From assembly GCF_022429645.1 (NCBI RefSeq), contig NZ_CP092480.1, positions 3,020,501 to 3,084,500 of the forward strand: DNA of 64,000 nt, written 5' to 3'. The translations under genes and the position numbers were made by a program. The stretch comes from Lutibacter sp. A80 (GTDB lineage Bacteria > Bacteroidota > Bacteroidia > Flavobacteriales > Flavobacteriaceae). This document shows positions 34,988 through 44,299 of this stretch, piece after piece; position 1 is the first letter of the stretch, and the number at the start of each line of letters is the position of its first letter. The notes under the pieces were generated by a model that saw only the letters and a program-made list of their open reading frames with translations, did not search any database and was not told the DNA's origin.

Positions 34988-36826
34988 ATGGAATTATTAC
35001 ATTCAGTAGATATTTTAATTATAGCATTGTATTTAGTTACAATTGTTGTTATAGGTTTGGTGCTTAGAAAACGCGCTCAAAGAAGTAAAGACGATTATTT
35101 ATTGGGGGGTAAGTCTATTCCTTGGTATATGCTAGGACTTTCAAATGCTTCTGGAATGTTTGATATTTCTGGAACAATTTGGCTAGTTACTTTAATGTTT
35201 GTTTATGGTATTAAAAGTGCTTGGATTCCTTGGTTATGGCCAGTTTTCAATCAAATTTTTTTAATGGTTTACCTATCTAAATGGTTAAGGCGTTCTAATG
35301 CTACTACTGGAGCTGAATGGATTGGAACCAGATTTGGTTTTGGTAAAGGAGCTAAAATGTCGCACATTATTGTGGTGGTTTTTGCTTTAGTAGTATGTTT
35401 AGGATATTTAGCATATGGGTTTATTGGTTTAGGAAAATTTGTTGAAATATTTGTCCCTTGGGAAGTTGTTAGTAATTATATTCCTTTTGCTATTGCTCCA
35501 GAATATGTGCCGCATTTCTACGGAACATTATTTACAATTTTTGCAGTTTTTTATTCATTACTTGGTGGTATGTCTGGTATTGTATGGGCAGATGTTGTAC
35601 AATTTGCAATTATGACTGTTGCTGCATTAGTTATCGGATATTTAGGTTTTCAAGCAATTGGAACTGGAGATCTTCAGGTTCCTGAAGGATGGATGAGCCC
35701 TTTTAAAGGAGGTTTAAATATGGATTGGAGTACTATTATTCCAGAAGTAACAGATAAAATACAAAGTGATGGCTATGGTTTATTTACGTATTTAATATTA
35801 ATGATGTTGTTTAAAGGTGTTCTTGTTAGTGTTGCTGGTCCTGCGCCAACATATGATATGCAAAAAATTCTATCAACAAAATCACCGGCACAAGCAGCTA
35901 AAATGAGTGGGTTTGTATCGGTAATTTTAATGCCAATTAGGTATTTAATGATTGCTGGTTTTGCTGCTTTAGCATTGGTTTATTATGATCGGTTAGACTT
36001 ATTAAACTCAACAGGAAATATCGATTTTGAATTAATTTTACCCACTGCAATTAAAGAATTTGTCCCTGTAGGTTTATTAGGATTATTATTAGCCGGATTA
36101 ATAGCTGCGTTTATGTCAACTTTTGCAGGTACATTAAATGCTGCTCAAGCATATTTAGTTAATGATATTTATTTAAAATATACAAAACCAGAAGCTACTA
36201 CAAATCAAATTAAAAATATGAATTACCTAACAGGTATTGTTGTTGTTATTGTAAGTATTGTTTTAGGTTTTTACGCTGAAAATGTAAATGCAATTTTAAA
36301 CATAATTGTTTCTGTTCTTTATGGAAGTTATGTAGGTGCCAATATTTTAAAATGGCATTGGTGGAGATTTAATGGTGAAGGATTTTTTTGGGGAATGGTT
36401 GCAGGTTTAGTTTCTGCTTATATCGTTCCTACTTTTATATTTCCAGAGGTAAATGAATTGTATTTATTCCCAATTTTATTAATAGTATCTTTAATTGGAA
36501 GCGTTGTTGGAACTTATTCTGCGCCTCCAACAGAAGATGCTGTTTTAAAAGAATTTTATAAAAATGTAAGGCCTTGGGGATTTTGGAAACCTGTTTATGA
36601 AAAATTAGTTGCCGAAGATTCAAATTTTAAGAAAAATAATGATTTTGCTATGGATATGTTCAATGTGTTTGTTGGAATTGTTGCGCAATCTGCTTTGGTA
36701 ATTTTACCAATGTATATAATTTTTAGGCAAAGTACACCAATATACATATCAGTTATTGTATTAGTAATATGTATATTTTTATTGAAAAAATTCTGGTGGA
36801 ATAATTTAGAAAAAGAATTAGATTAA
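34988..36826 (+). CDS. Sodium:solute symporter (SSS family), probable mannobiose importer
   Basis: This is a 612-residue inner-membrane protein with about 13-14 hydrophobic segments and SSS features (DDYLLGGKSIPWYMLGLSN near 35-53, then ASGMFDISGT). The family couples sugar uptake to sodium. Its place between mannanase and the intracellular phosphorylase/epimerase argues that it imports mannobiose or short manno-oligosaccharides. An additional C-terminal region (about 505-575) precedes the last membrane helices. Confidence 0.9.
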   Translation: MELLHSVDILIIALYLVTIVVIGLVLRKRAQRSKDDYLLGGKSIPWYMLGLSNASGMFDISGTIWLVTLMFVYGIKSAWIPWLWPVFNQIFLMVYLSKWLRRSNATTGAEWIGTRFGFGKGAKMSHIIVVVFALVVCLGYLAYGFIGLGKFVEIFVPWEVVSNYIPFAIAPEYVPHFYGTLFTIFAVFYSLLGGMSGIVWADVVQFAIMTVAALVIGYLGFQAIGTGDLQVPEGWMSPFKGGLNMDWSTIIPEVTDKIQSDGYGLFTYLILMMLFKGVLVSVAGPAPTYDMQKILSTKSPAQAAKMSGFVSVILMPIRYLMIAGFAALALVYYDRLDLLNSTGNIDFELILPTAIKEFVPVGLLGLLLAGLIAAFMSTFAGTLNAAQAYLVNDIYLKYTKPEATTNQIKNMNYLTGIVVVIVSIVLGFYAENVNAILNIIVSVLYGSYVGANILKWHWWRFNGEGFFWGMVAGLVSAYIVPTFIFPEVNELYLFPILLIVSLIGSVVGTYSAPPTEDAVLKEFYKNVRPWGFWKPVYEKLVAEDSNFKKNNDFAMDMFNVFVGIVAQSALVILPMYIIFRQSTPIYISVIVLVICIFLLKKFWWNNLEKELD

Positions 36827-36839
36827 TTGAAAAAAATTT

Positions 36840-38021
36840 ATGGAACTGAACAAGAGACTAAACATCTTAAATAAAGAAAAACAGCGATATACTAAGTTAA
36901 TTAGAAAAAAAAATAAGGCTATTTCAAAAACAAATGGAATTTATAGAAGGTATAAAAATCCTGTTTTAACTAAAGATCATACGCCAATCCATTGGAGGTA
37001 CGATTTAAACCCTAATACAAATCCTTTTGGACTGGAAAGAATAGGAATAAATGCAACTTTTAATGCAGGAGCAATAAAATGGAATAATAAATTTTTATTG
37101 TGTGTTAGGGTTGAAGGAAATGATAGAAAATCGTTTTTTGCAATGGCTGAGAGCTCTAATGGAGTTGATAATTTTCAGTTTTGGGATACACCTTGTATAA
37201 TTCCTGAGATTGAAGGAAATCCAGACACAAACGTATATGATATGCGTTTAACATTGCACGAAGATGGCTGGGTTTATGGTATCTTTTGTACTGAAAGAAA
37301 AGATCCAAACGCTCCGGCTGGAGATACAAGCTCTGCTATTGCTAATGCAGGAATTGTACGCACAAAAGATTTTATAACTTGGGAACGATTACCAGATTTA
37401 ATATCGAATACAGGGCAACAACGTAATGTTGTTTTACATCCAGAATTTATTAATGGACAATACGGACTTTATACAAGACCACAAGATGGATTTATAGATA
37501 TTGGGAGTGGTGGCGGAATTGGTTTCGGTTATGTAAAAGATATGGAAAACCCAGTTGTAACTAACGAAAAAATCTTTACAAATAAAGTATACCATACAGT
37601 TTTCGAATTAAAAAATGGTCAAGGTCCCGCTCCAATTAAAACCTCAAAAGGTTGGTTACATTTAGCACATGGTGTTCGTAATACAGCAGCAGGTTTGCGT
37701 TATACTTTGTATATGTTTATGACAGCTTTAGATGATGTTACAAAAGTAATTCATCATCCAGCTGGCTATTTTATGGCTCCAAATTATAAAGAAACTTTAG
37801 GTGATGTTTCTAATGTGTTATTTGCAAATGGTTGGATTGAAAATGAAGATGGTACTGTTTATATCTATTACGCTTCATCAGATACAAGATTGCATGTTGC
37901 TGTTTCTTCTGTTGAGGTTTTGGTAGATTATGTAACTAATAGTCCCGAAGATAAATTTACTTCAGCAGGTTCGGTCGAATCTATTATGGAGTTAATTAAA
38001 AAAAATAAAGGACTGTATTAA
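36840..38021 (+). CDS. GH130 mannosyl-glucose phosphorylase
   Basis: This 393-residue cytoplasmic five-bladed propeller enzyme belongs to family GH130. It has PVLTKDHTPIHWRYDLNP, NATFNAGAIKWNNKFLLCVRVEG, YDMRLTLHEDGWVYGIF and HLAHGVRNTAAGLRYTLYMF. In the linked pathway it splits 4-O-beta-mannosyl-glucose with phosphate into mannose 1-phosphate and glucose. The neighbouring epimerase makes that substrate, which favours the MGP subgroup (GH130_1) over mannobiose phosphorylases. Confidence 0.92.
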   Translation: MELNKRLNILNKEKQRYTKLIRKKNKAISKTNGIYRRYKNPVLTKDHTPIHWRYDLNPNTNPFGLERIGINATFNAGAIKWNNKFLLCVRVEGNDRKSFFAMAESSNGVDNFQFWDTPCIIPEIEGNPDTNVYDMRLTLHEDGWVYGIFCTERKDPNAPAGDTSSAIANAGIVRTKDFITWERLPDLISNTGQQRNVVLHPEFINGQYGLYTRPQDGFIDIGSGGGIGFGYVKDMENPVVTNEKIFTNKVYHTVFELKNGQGPAPIKTSKGWLHLAHGVRNTAAGLRYTLYMFMTALDDVTKVIHHPAGYFMAPNYKETLGDVSNVLFANGWIENEDGTVYIYYASSDTRLHVAVSSVEVLVDYVTNSPEDKFTSAGSVESIMELIKKNKGLY

Positions 38022-38022
38022 A

Positions 38023-39210
38023 ATGAACAAATTAGCAGAAATAATTTCGGTTTCATCAGCTAAAGAACTTCAAAATATTCTTAATTATTGGAGTACAAAT
38101 ACTATTGATGAAATTCATGGAGGCTTTGTTGGCGAAAGAGATCATTACAATAATTTAGTGCCTAATGCTTCAAAAGGAATTATTTTAAATGCACGTATTT
38201 TATGGTCTTTTTCCGCAGCATCTAATCATTTAAAAACAACTAAATACAAATCAATTTGCGAGCGTTCATATAATTATTTACAAACTTATTTTAAAGATAA
38301 GGATTATGGTGGGGTTTATTGGGAGTTAAATGCTAAAGGAACCCCGATAAATACCAGGAAACAAGTATATGCACAAGCATTTATGATTTATGCGTTGTCT
38401 GAATATTATTTGTTTTCAAAAAATAAAGAAGCGCTTAATTGGGTAATTGTAATTTATGAACTTATTGAAAAACACGCAAAAGACAATAAGTATAGAGGAT
38501 ATATTGAAGCTTTTAATAAAGATTGGTCTCCAATTGCAGATATGAGATTGAGTGATAAAGATGAAAATGAAGCTAAAACTATGAATACGCATTTACACAT
38601 TTTAGAAGCTTATACAAACCTTTATAAAGTATATAAAAATCAAAGTTTAAAAGAAAATTTAAAGGAGCTTATCAACTTATTTTTAACTAAATTTTTAAAT
38701 AGTAATTACAATTTAAATTTATTTTTTGATGAACAATGGAATTTAAAATCTAATGTGATTTCTTTTGGTCATGATATTGAAACTGCTTGGCTTTTAATTG
38801 AAGCAGCAAAAGTGATTAATAATAAACAGTTAATTTCTGAAACAGAAAGAATAGCTGTACTAATTGCAGACGCTTTTATGGAAAATGCAATTGATACAGA
38901 CGGAGGTGTTATGAACGAGTTTAACCCAAAAACTAAAGTATTAGATGGAGATAAACATTGGTGGCAACAAGTGGAAGCTCTTGTTGGACTTCGTTATGCT
39001 TTTAACATTACAGGTAAAGAAATTTATCTTAAAAAATCTATTGAAATTTTCAATTTTATCAACACAAAAATTATTGATAAAACAAATGGCGAATGGTTTT
39101 GGAGAGTTAATAAAAAAGGAGAATTATACACTTCAGAATACAAAATGGGAATGTGGAAAGCCCCTTATCATACATCTAGAGCTTGTATTGTTTTAAATGA
39201 AAAAATGTAA
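38023..39210 (+). CDS. Cellobiose 2-epimerase-like (AGE family) mannobiose 2-epimerase
   Basis: This is a 395-residue (alpha/alpha)6-barrel protein of the N-acylglucosamine 2-epimerase family. Typical segments are GGFVGERDHYNN, RILWSFSAA, GGVYWELNAKG, RKQVYAQAFMIYALSEYY, SFGHDIETAWLLIEA and DKHWWQQVEALVG, which supply the catalytic histidines. In this operon it should convert mannobiose to mannosyl-glucose for the GH130 enzyme. It begins 1 nt after that gene. Confidence 0.92.
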   Translation: MNKLAEIISVSSAKELQNILNYWSTNTIDEIHGGFVGERDHYNNLVPNASKGIILNARILWSFSAASNHLKTTKYKSICERSYNYLQTYFKDKDYGGVYWELNAKGTPINTRKQVYAQAFMIYALSEYYLFSKNKEALNWVIVIYELIEKHAKDNKYRGYIEAFNKDWSPIADMRLSDKDENEAKTMNTHLHILEAYTNLYKVYKNQSLKENLKELINLFLTKFLNSNYNLNLFFDEQWNLKSNVISFGHDIETAWLLIEAAKVINNKQLISETERIAVLIADAFMENAIDTDGGVMNEFNPKTKVLDGDKHWWQQVEALVGLRYAFNITGKEIYLKKSIEIFNFINTKIIDKTNGEWFWRVNKKGELYTSEYKMGMWKAPYHTSRACIVLNEKM

Positions 39211-39224
39211 ATATTATATATTTT

Positions 39225-40568
39225 ATGAAAACTATTAAATACTTTTTACCTGTATTATTGTTGTTGTTGTTATGTTTTTCTTGTAAAGATAAAAGCACTG
39301 TAATTGTTGAAAAAACTGCTGAAAATTCAATAGAAGATGTTGAACTTATTTCTGTAAAAGGATCTCAATTTTTTAAAGGAGATAAGCCATATTATTTTAT
39401 TGGTGCAAACTATTGGTATGGACCATTAATTGGTGCAAAAAATATAGGTGATAGAGATCGACTAATAAAAGAATTAGATTTAATGAAAGAAGTTGGAATT
39501 GATAATCTACGTATTTTAGTTGGTGCAGAAGGAGCAGGAGAAGATTCTAGGGTTCATCCAGCCTTACAACCTAAACAGGGAGTTTATAATGAAGATTTGT
39601 TAGATGGTTTAGATTTTTTAATGGCAGAAATGCGCAAGCGTAATATGTATGCTGTATTGTATTTAAATAATAACTGGATTTGGTCTGGTGGTATGTCGCA
39701 ATATCTAGAATGGAATGGTTATGGAGAAGTTCCTAATCCCTTTTTTACAGATAAATTTACTTGGAAAGATTATATGAACTATACTAAACAATTTCATTCT
39801 TGCGAACCTTGTAAAGAAGCATTTTACACGCATGTGAAATTTATTATGGGTAGAACAAACTCTTATACAAACCTAAAATATACGGACGACAATGTAATTA
39901 TGTCTTGGCAAGTAGCAAATGAACCAAGGGTTTTAATTTCACCTGAACACGAAACTGCATTTGCAGGCTGGTTAAATGAAACCGTTAATTTAATAGAAAG
40001 TTTAGATAAAACACATTTAATTTCTACTGGTGCTGAAGGTAAAGCCAGTTATTTACAAGATATTGCGATGTATGAAAGATTGCATACAAATAAAAACATT
40101 GATTATTTAACAATGCATATGTGGCCAAAAAATTGGCGATGGTACGATATAAATAATGAAAAGGAATCAACCCAGTTTTCTATTGAAAAAGCTAATACTT
40201 ATATGAATGAGCATATTATTATTGCTAAAAAACTTCAAAAACCAATTGTAATGTCAGAGTTTGGATTTCCTCGAGAAAAAGAAAGCTTAAATCCAAATGC
40301 TTCAATTGAAAATAGAAATGTGTTTTATAAAGCAATTTTTGATAGAATAAATGAAAGTGAAACTAATAATGATGTATTAGCAGGTTTAAATTTTTGGGGA
40401 TTTGCTGGTTTTGCAAAAACAAATCCTGAAAATGGAAAATGGAGGCATGGTGATGATTTTACAGCAGATCCGCCACAAGAACCTCAGGGGTTAAATTCTG
40501 TATTTGCTTCAGATACTACAACACTTAAGCTTATTAAAGAGGCTAACAGTAAGTTAATTGTAAAATAA
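39225..40568 (+). CDS. GH5 (subfamily 7-like) beta-mannanase, lipoprotein
   Basis: This is a 447-residue protein with lipoprotein signal LLLLLCFSCK. Family GH5 motifs are QVANEPRV with acid/base Glu233 and IVMSEFGFPRE with nucleophile Glu345. Subfamily-7-like features include FKGDKPYYFIGANYWYG and TMHMWPKNW. It complements the GH26 enzyme at the surface. It ends the operon 5 nt from the end of the convergent AraC gene. Confidence 0.92.
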   Translation: MKTIKYFLPVLLLLLLCFSCKDKSTVIVEKTAENSIEDVELISVKGSQFFKGDKPYYFIGANYWYGPLIGAKNIGDRDRLIKELDLMKEVGIDNLRILVGAEGAGEDSRVHPALQPKQGVYNEDLLDGLDFLMAEMRKRNMYAVLYLNNNWIWSGGMSQYLEWNGYGEVPNPFFTDKFTWKDYMNYTKQFHSCEPCKEAFYTHVKFIMGRTNSYTNLKYTDDNVIMSWQVANEPRVLISPEHETAFAGWLNETVNLIESLDKTHLISTGAEGKASYLQDIAMYERLHTNKNIDYLTMHMWPKNWRWYDINNEKESTQFSIEKANTYMNEHIIIAKKLQKPIVMSEFGFPREKESLNPNASIENRNVFYKAIFDRINESETNNDVLAGLNFWGFAGFAKTNPENGKWRHGDDFTADPPQEPQGLNSVFASDTTTLKLIKEANSKLIVK

Positions 40569-40573
40569 GGGTG

Positions 40574-41446
40574 TTATAATACTCTTTTGATACCCTCAAA
40601 TTTCTCTCGATATTCACTTGGGGTTGTACTTTTAGATTTTTTAAAAGCACGATTAAAGTTGGCTATATTGTTAAATCCACATTTAAAACATATTTCACTT
40701 ATGCTTAAATCGGTTTCAATTAGCCATCTTGTAGCATAACTAATTCGTGTATCGTTAATATAATCTACAAAAGTTTTTCCAGTACGTTTTTTTATAAATC
40801 TATTAAAAGAAACCGGACTCATATTTACAACATCAGAAATTTCAGAAAGTAAAATTTTACGATGAAAGTTTTCTTGAATAAAAAGGTATACTTTTTTAAT
40901 CTTATCGCTATTTTCAAAATTTTTATTTTGAGTACTATAGGTAGAAAGTATTCTCTGGTTTCTAGAATTTGCTAGATCTTGAAGAATTGAAATTAGTTCC
41001 ATAAAATAATCGATGCTATCAATTTTTGCAAGCGCCTTAATTCTATCCATCATTTCAAAGGCTGTTTTTTCTGAAAAAAGAATACCATAATTAGAACGTT
41101 CAAACATATCTTTTATTGGTTTAAAAATTCTGCGCGACAACATTTTTTCATCAAACAAATCATTATGAAATTGAATAGTAATTTCATTAATATTTGAATT
41201 TTTACAATTATGAAGCTCCCAACAATGAGTTATATTTGGGCCTAATAAAACAAGTTCATATTCAGAGATTTCCTCTACACTATCGCCTACTATACGACGT
41301 ACTCCTTTTCCATTTGAAATAAAGTTTAATTCATATTCAGGATGAAAATGAATTGGAAAGTCAAAATCATCTTTAGTACGGTCAAAAACTTGAAAACTAT
41401 CATCAGGTGCAAGTGGTGTAATTTCTCTATGAGAATCTTTAAGCAT
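40574..41446 (-). CDS. AraC family regulator, probable mannan-operon regulator
   Basis: This 290-residue protein has an N-terminal cupin sensor (FPIHFHPEYELNFISNGKGVRRIVGD) and a C-terminal pair of AraC helix-turn-helix motifs (KILLSEISDVVNMSPVSFNRF and SISEICFKCGFNNIANFNRAFKK). The cupin suggests a small sugar ligand. Its position tail-to-tail with the mannan operon makes it the best candidate regulator. No binding site could be identified. Confidence 0.9.
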   Translation of the reverse strand: MLKDSHREITPLAPDDSFQVFDRTKDDFDFPIHFHPEYELNFISNGKGVRRIVGDSVEEISEYELVLLGPNITHCWELHNCKNSNINEITIQFHNDLFDEKMLSRRIFKPIKDMFERSNYGILFSEKTAFEMMDRIKALAKIDSIDYFMELISILQDLANSRNQRILSTYSTQNKNFENSDKIKKVYLFIQENFHRKILLSEISDVVNMSPVSFNRFIKKRTGKTFVDYINDTRISYATRWLIETDLSISEICFKCGFNNIANFNRAFKKSKSTTPSEYREKFEGIKRVL

Positions 41447-41604
41447 AACTTAATGTTATTTGTTTGGAAAAATGAAAATAACATTTTTTCTGTATAAATA
41501 TAACATAAAATATGTTTATTTCATAGAAAAACTTGTAAAATGATAATTTTTTATAGCTAAAAAGGTGTTAAAACCAAATATTTTAAAATAAAAATATAGT
41601 CGAT

Positions 41605-43806
41605 TTAATAACAATCCATCAAAATAGCTCCTTTGTTTTGGTAATAACTCAAAGGTTTTTTAAGGTATTGTTGGCAAATATCATCTAAAGTTTGAGTTAC
41701 ATCTTTTTGCATTGCTACAGAACCACAAATCATAATAATACCGTTGTTTTTTAAAATTTCAGCAACTTTTTTTGCATCGGATTTTAATAAATTTTGAACA
41801 TATATTTTTGTGTTTTTTTCTTGAGAATATGCTAAATGTAACGATTGTAACTTCCCTGATTTTTGGTGTGCTTTTAGTTCATTTTTATAGAGATTAAAAG
41901 ATGTTTCTGTACGTCCGCCCCAATACAATTCTAAGTTAGATTTTTTAGTGTTTTCACCAATCATTCCTAAATAAGGTCCAATACCTGTTCCAGTAGCAAT
42001 TAGCAATGCATTTTTTGTTTTTTTAGGAAAATTAAATCCTTTGTTTTTTACAATACCACATGTTATTTTATCGCCTATTTCAAGAGTGTTTAAGTGGTTA
42101 GAAATAACACCTTTATTATGTAATTTGACACTTAAAATCAGTTTGTTTGTGTTTAATTTTCCGATTGAATACAAGCGTTCTCTACCATCTTTCTCGCTAA
42201 CTATAGATAATAAATCGCCCGATTTAAATTTTACGTTATTTAAGGCTTTCATTTTAATTAAAAATGTAGCATCTGGCTGATTTTCTGCTTTGGTGTTAGC
42301 TATTATTTCAAACGTATATGTTTTCTGTTTCTTTTTAGAAATTAAGGATTTTGGTAATTTAATGTCTAAATCTTCTTTTTTACCCCATTCTAATAACCAG
42401 TTGTTATAAGCTTCTAACGATTGATTGTTTACAGTAAAAACATCGTTTAATCGTTTAGATTTTGGAAGTTTTTGTAATTGTTCATCTACATTATAAGCAT
42501 ATTTACAAAAATCTGGATATGCTAGTGAACCAAATCCTACTATAGAATATTTAAAAGAATTTTTTTGTGTTTGACTTTGTACTAATGTGCTAAATTTTTT
42601 TGCATTTGTTGGCGCTTCTCCTACACCATAAGTGGAGGTCATTACTACTAAATGTTGTATTTTTTTATAGCTTGTATAGCTATTAAGTTCTGCTAAAAAC
42701 GATTTTTTACCAAGTCGAATTAATTCTGAATGTAAGGCGTTTGCAAAATAAAATGTGTTTCCGTTTTCTGAACCTATAAGAATTACATATTCACAATCAT
42801 CTTTTTTATAGCGATTTTTTATTCGCGATTTTTGTCGTTGTAATGTGATATTGAATCCAGAATACATAAAAAACAGAATTCCAATACAAGAAAGTAGTAA
42901 TACAATGCTCCAAACAATACTACCTTGCCCAGTGTGTAATATAAGGCTGTAGTAAGAAATTATTGCAGTAAAAGGATAGTTAATTTCACTAATTATATTT
43001 CCATTAAATTGATTTATTAATAGTTCTTTGTCTTTTAATTGTAGTAAGAAATACGATTCTGGAAATTCTGAAAATGGAAATTCTAATTTTTTAACTTCAG
43101 AGAGTTTGGTATTTTTAAAGGTTTTAAATTCAGCTAATTTTATTATTGGTTCTTCTTCAAATTTAGTATCTTCCTGATGCATAATTTTAGCTTTTGGAAT
43201 AATATTAAATTGTTCTAAAGAAAGATAAACACCACTTAAAGTTATTATTAGTATTGGAATTAAAAGCCACCTTCCAAAAATAGTATGGAAATAAGGATTG
43301 AATTTTTCTTTAATAATTGGACTAAAAAAGTTGCGTATTCCTCCTTGTTTTTTAACGATTAGAAAAATTCCTGTAATGCTAATTAAAAAAAGTAAAAAGG
43401 AAGTTAAACCTACAAAAAAACGTCCAATACTTTTTAAAAATAAAGATCTATGCAGGCTTGTAGCAAACTTAAATAGTGTATTTGTTTCGGTTGGTTTACC
43501 TAAATTTTCGCCAGTTTTAGGGTTTATATAAAATATTTTATTTGTACCCTCTTCATCTATTATAGATACTGTTACCCAATCATTTTTATCAATTTCAATT
43601 GAAATTATTTCATCATAATTTTTTTGAAGTGTAGTAGTTATTTCAGCAACAGTAATTTCGTTTAAATTATTAGCTGTGTATGGTTGAACACGATTTGAAA
43701 TAGGTTCAAATGCCAAAATAATTCCAGTTAAGGAAGCAAGTAGAATAAAAATAGAAGAAGATACAGCCAAAACAAGATGGCTGTATCTCCAAACCGATAA
43801 CGTCAT
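41605..43806 (-). CDS. PepSY membrane reductase fused to flavodoxin and NAD(P)H-FAD domains
   Basis: This is a 733-residue inner-membrane protein. The PepSY-TM half (about 1-335) has four membrane segments and an HRSLFL heme-type histidine. A flavodoxin-like domain follows (YVILIGSENGNTFYFANAL, about 340-460), then an FAD/NAD(P)H reductase domain of the CysJ type (RERLYSIG, ATGTGIGPYLGM and the C-terminal NKGAILMDCY). It probably passes electrons from NADPH to periplasmic iron or siderophore, the role proposed for XusC. It is the last gene of a three-gene operon with the DUF2271 and ankyrin genes. Confidence 0.88.
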   Translation of the reverse strand: MTLSVWRYSHLVLAVSSSIFILLASLTGIILAFEPISNRVQPYTANNLNEITVAEITTTLQKNYDEIISIEIDKNDWVTVSIIDEEGTNKIFYINPKTGENLGKPTETNTLFKFATSLHRSLFLKSIGRFFVGLTSFLLFLISITGIFLIVKKQGGIRNFFSPIIKEKFNPYFHTIFGRWLLIPILIITLSGVYLSLEQFNIIPKAKIMHQEDTKFEEEPIIKLAEFKTFKNTKLSEVKKLEFPFSEFPESYFLLQLKDKELLINQFNGNIISEINYPFTAIISYYSLILHTGQGSIVWSIVLLLSCIGILFFMYSGFNITLQRQKSRIKNRYKKDDCEYVILIGSENGNTFYFANALHSELIRLGKKSFLAELNSYTSYKKIQHLVVMTSTYGVGEAPTNAKKFSTLVQSQTQKNSFKYSIVGFGSLAYPDFCKYAYNVDEQLQKLPKSKRLNDVFTVNNQSLEAYNNWLLEWGKKEDLDIKLPKSLISKKKQKTYTFEIIANTKAENQPDATFLIKMKALNNVKFKSGDLLSIVSEKDGRERLYSIGKLNTNKLILSVKLHNKGVISNHLNTLEIGDKITCGIVKNKGFNFPKKTKNALLIATGTGIGPYLGMIGENTKKSNLELYWGGRTETSFNLYKNELKAHQKSGKLQSLHLAYSQEKNTKIYVQNLLKSDAKKVAEILKNNGIIMICGSVAMQKDVTQTLDDICQQYLKKPLSYYQNKGAILMDCY

Positions 43807-43813
43807 AACAGGA

Positions 43814-44299
43814 TTATTTTTGAGGTAACATTCTAATATACCTTATGTAACCGGTTCCTTCTACTTTGCTTTTTACACTTTCAGAAGTTAATTCAAAAGT
43901 TACATCATCTGCAACATATTTTTGGTCTTCAACTGCTGTTTCAAAACGTATTTTATAGCCTTTATCTAAAATTTCATCATCAATTTTAAACACTTTTATA
44001 CTGCGTTCTCCACCGCTTATAGTTGCACCAGTAATAGCATCTATATTATTTGATTTTTTTTCAAAAAAGTTCCACCATTCAGTTAAATCATGGTACCATT
44101 CTTGGTCATCGCCAAGTACGTTTAAGGTTTCTACATAGTTGCCTTGTGGGTCTAATAATGAAACAACAATATAGGCGCCTTCACCTTCGTAATTTATAAG
44201 TTGAATCATGCATTTGTATGAAGTGCTTTTAGTAGCTGGACTAAATGCTGTAAATGTTAATAGACTTATTATACCTAAAATAAAAATTTTTACTTTCAT
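43814..44299 (-). CDS. DUF2271 family exported protein
   Basis: This is a 161-residue protein with an N-terminal signal peptide (MKVKIFILGIISLLTFTAFS). The domain pattern LLDPQGNYVETLNVLG, then DLTEWWNFF and DAITGATISGGE, fits DUF2271. The DAITGATIS segment resembles the ApbE flavinylation motif (Dxx(S/T)GAT), so a covalent FMN is possible. It lies 7 nt before the PepSY reductase and overlaps the ankyrin gene by 1 nt, pointing to a shared electron-transfer path. Confidence 0.82.
   Translation of the reverse strand: MKVKIFILGIISLLTFTAFSPATKSTSYKCMIQLINYEGEGAYIVVSLLDPQGNYVETLNVLGDDQEWYHDLTEWWNFFEKKSNNIDAITGATISGGERSIKVFKIDDEILDKGYKIRFETAVEDQKYVADDVTFELTSESVKSKVEGTGYIRYIRMLPQK

Noticed and set aside
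38945..39196. Same-strand open frame inside the epimerase gene
   Set aside because: It is an alternative frame within a conserved AGE-family sequence and is not a separate gene.
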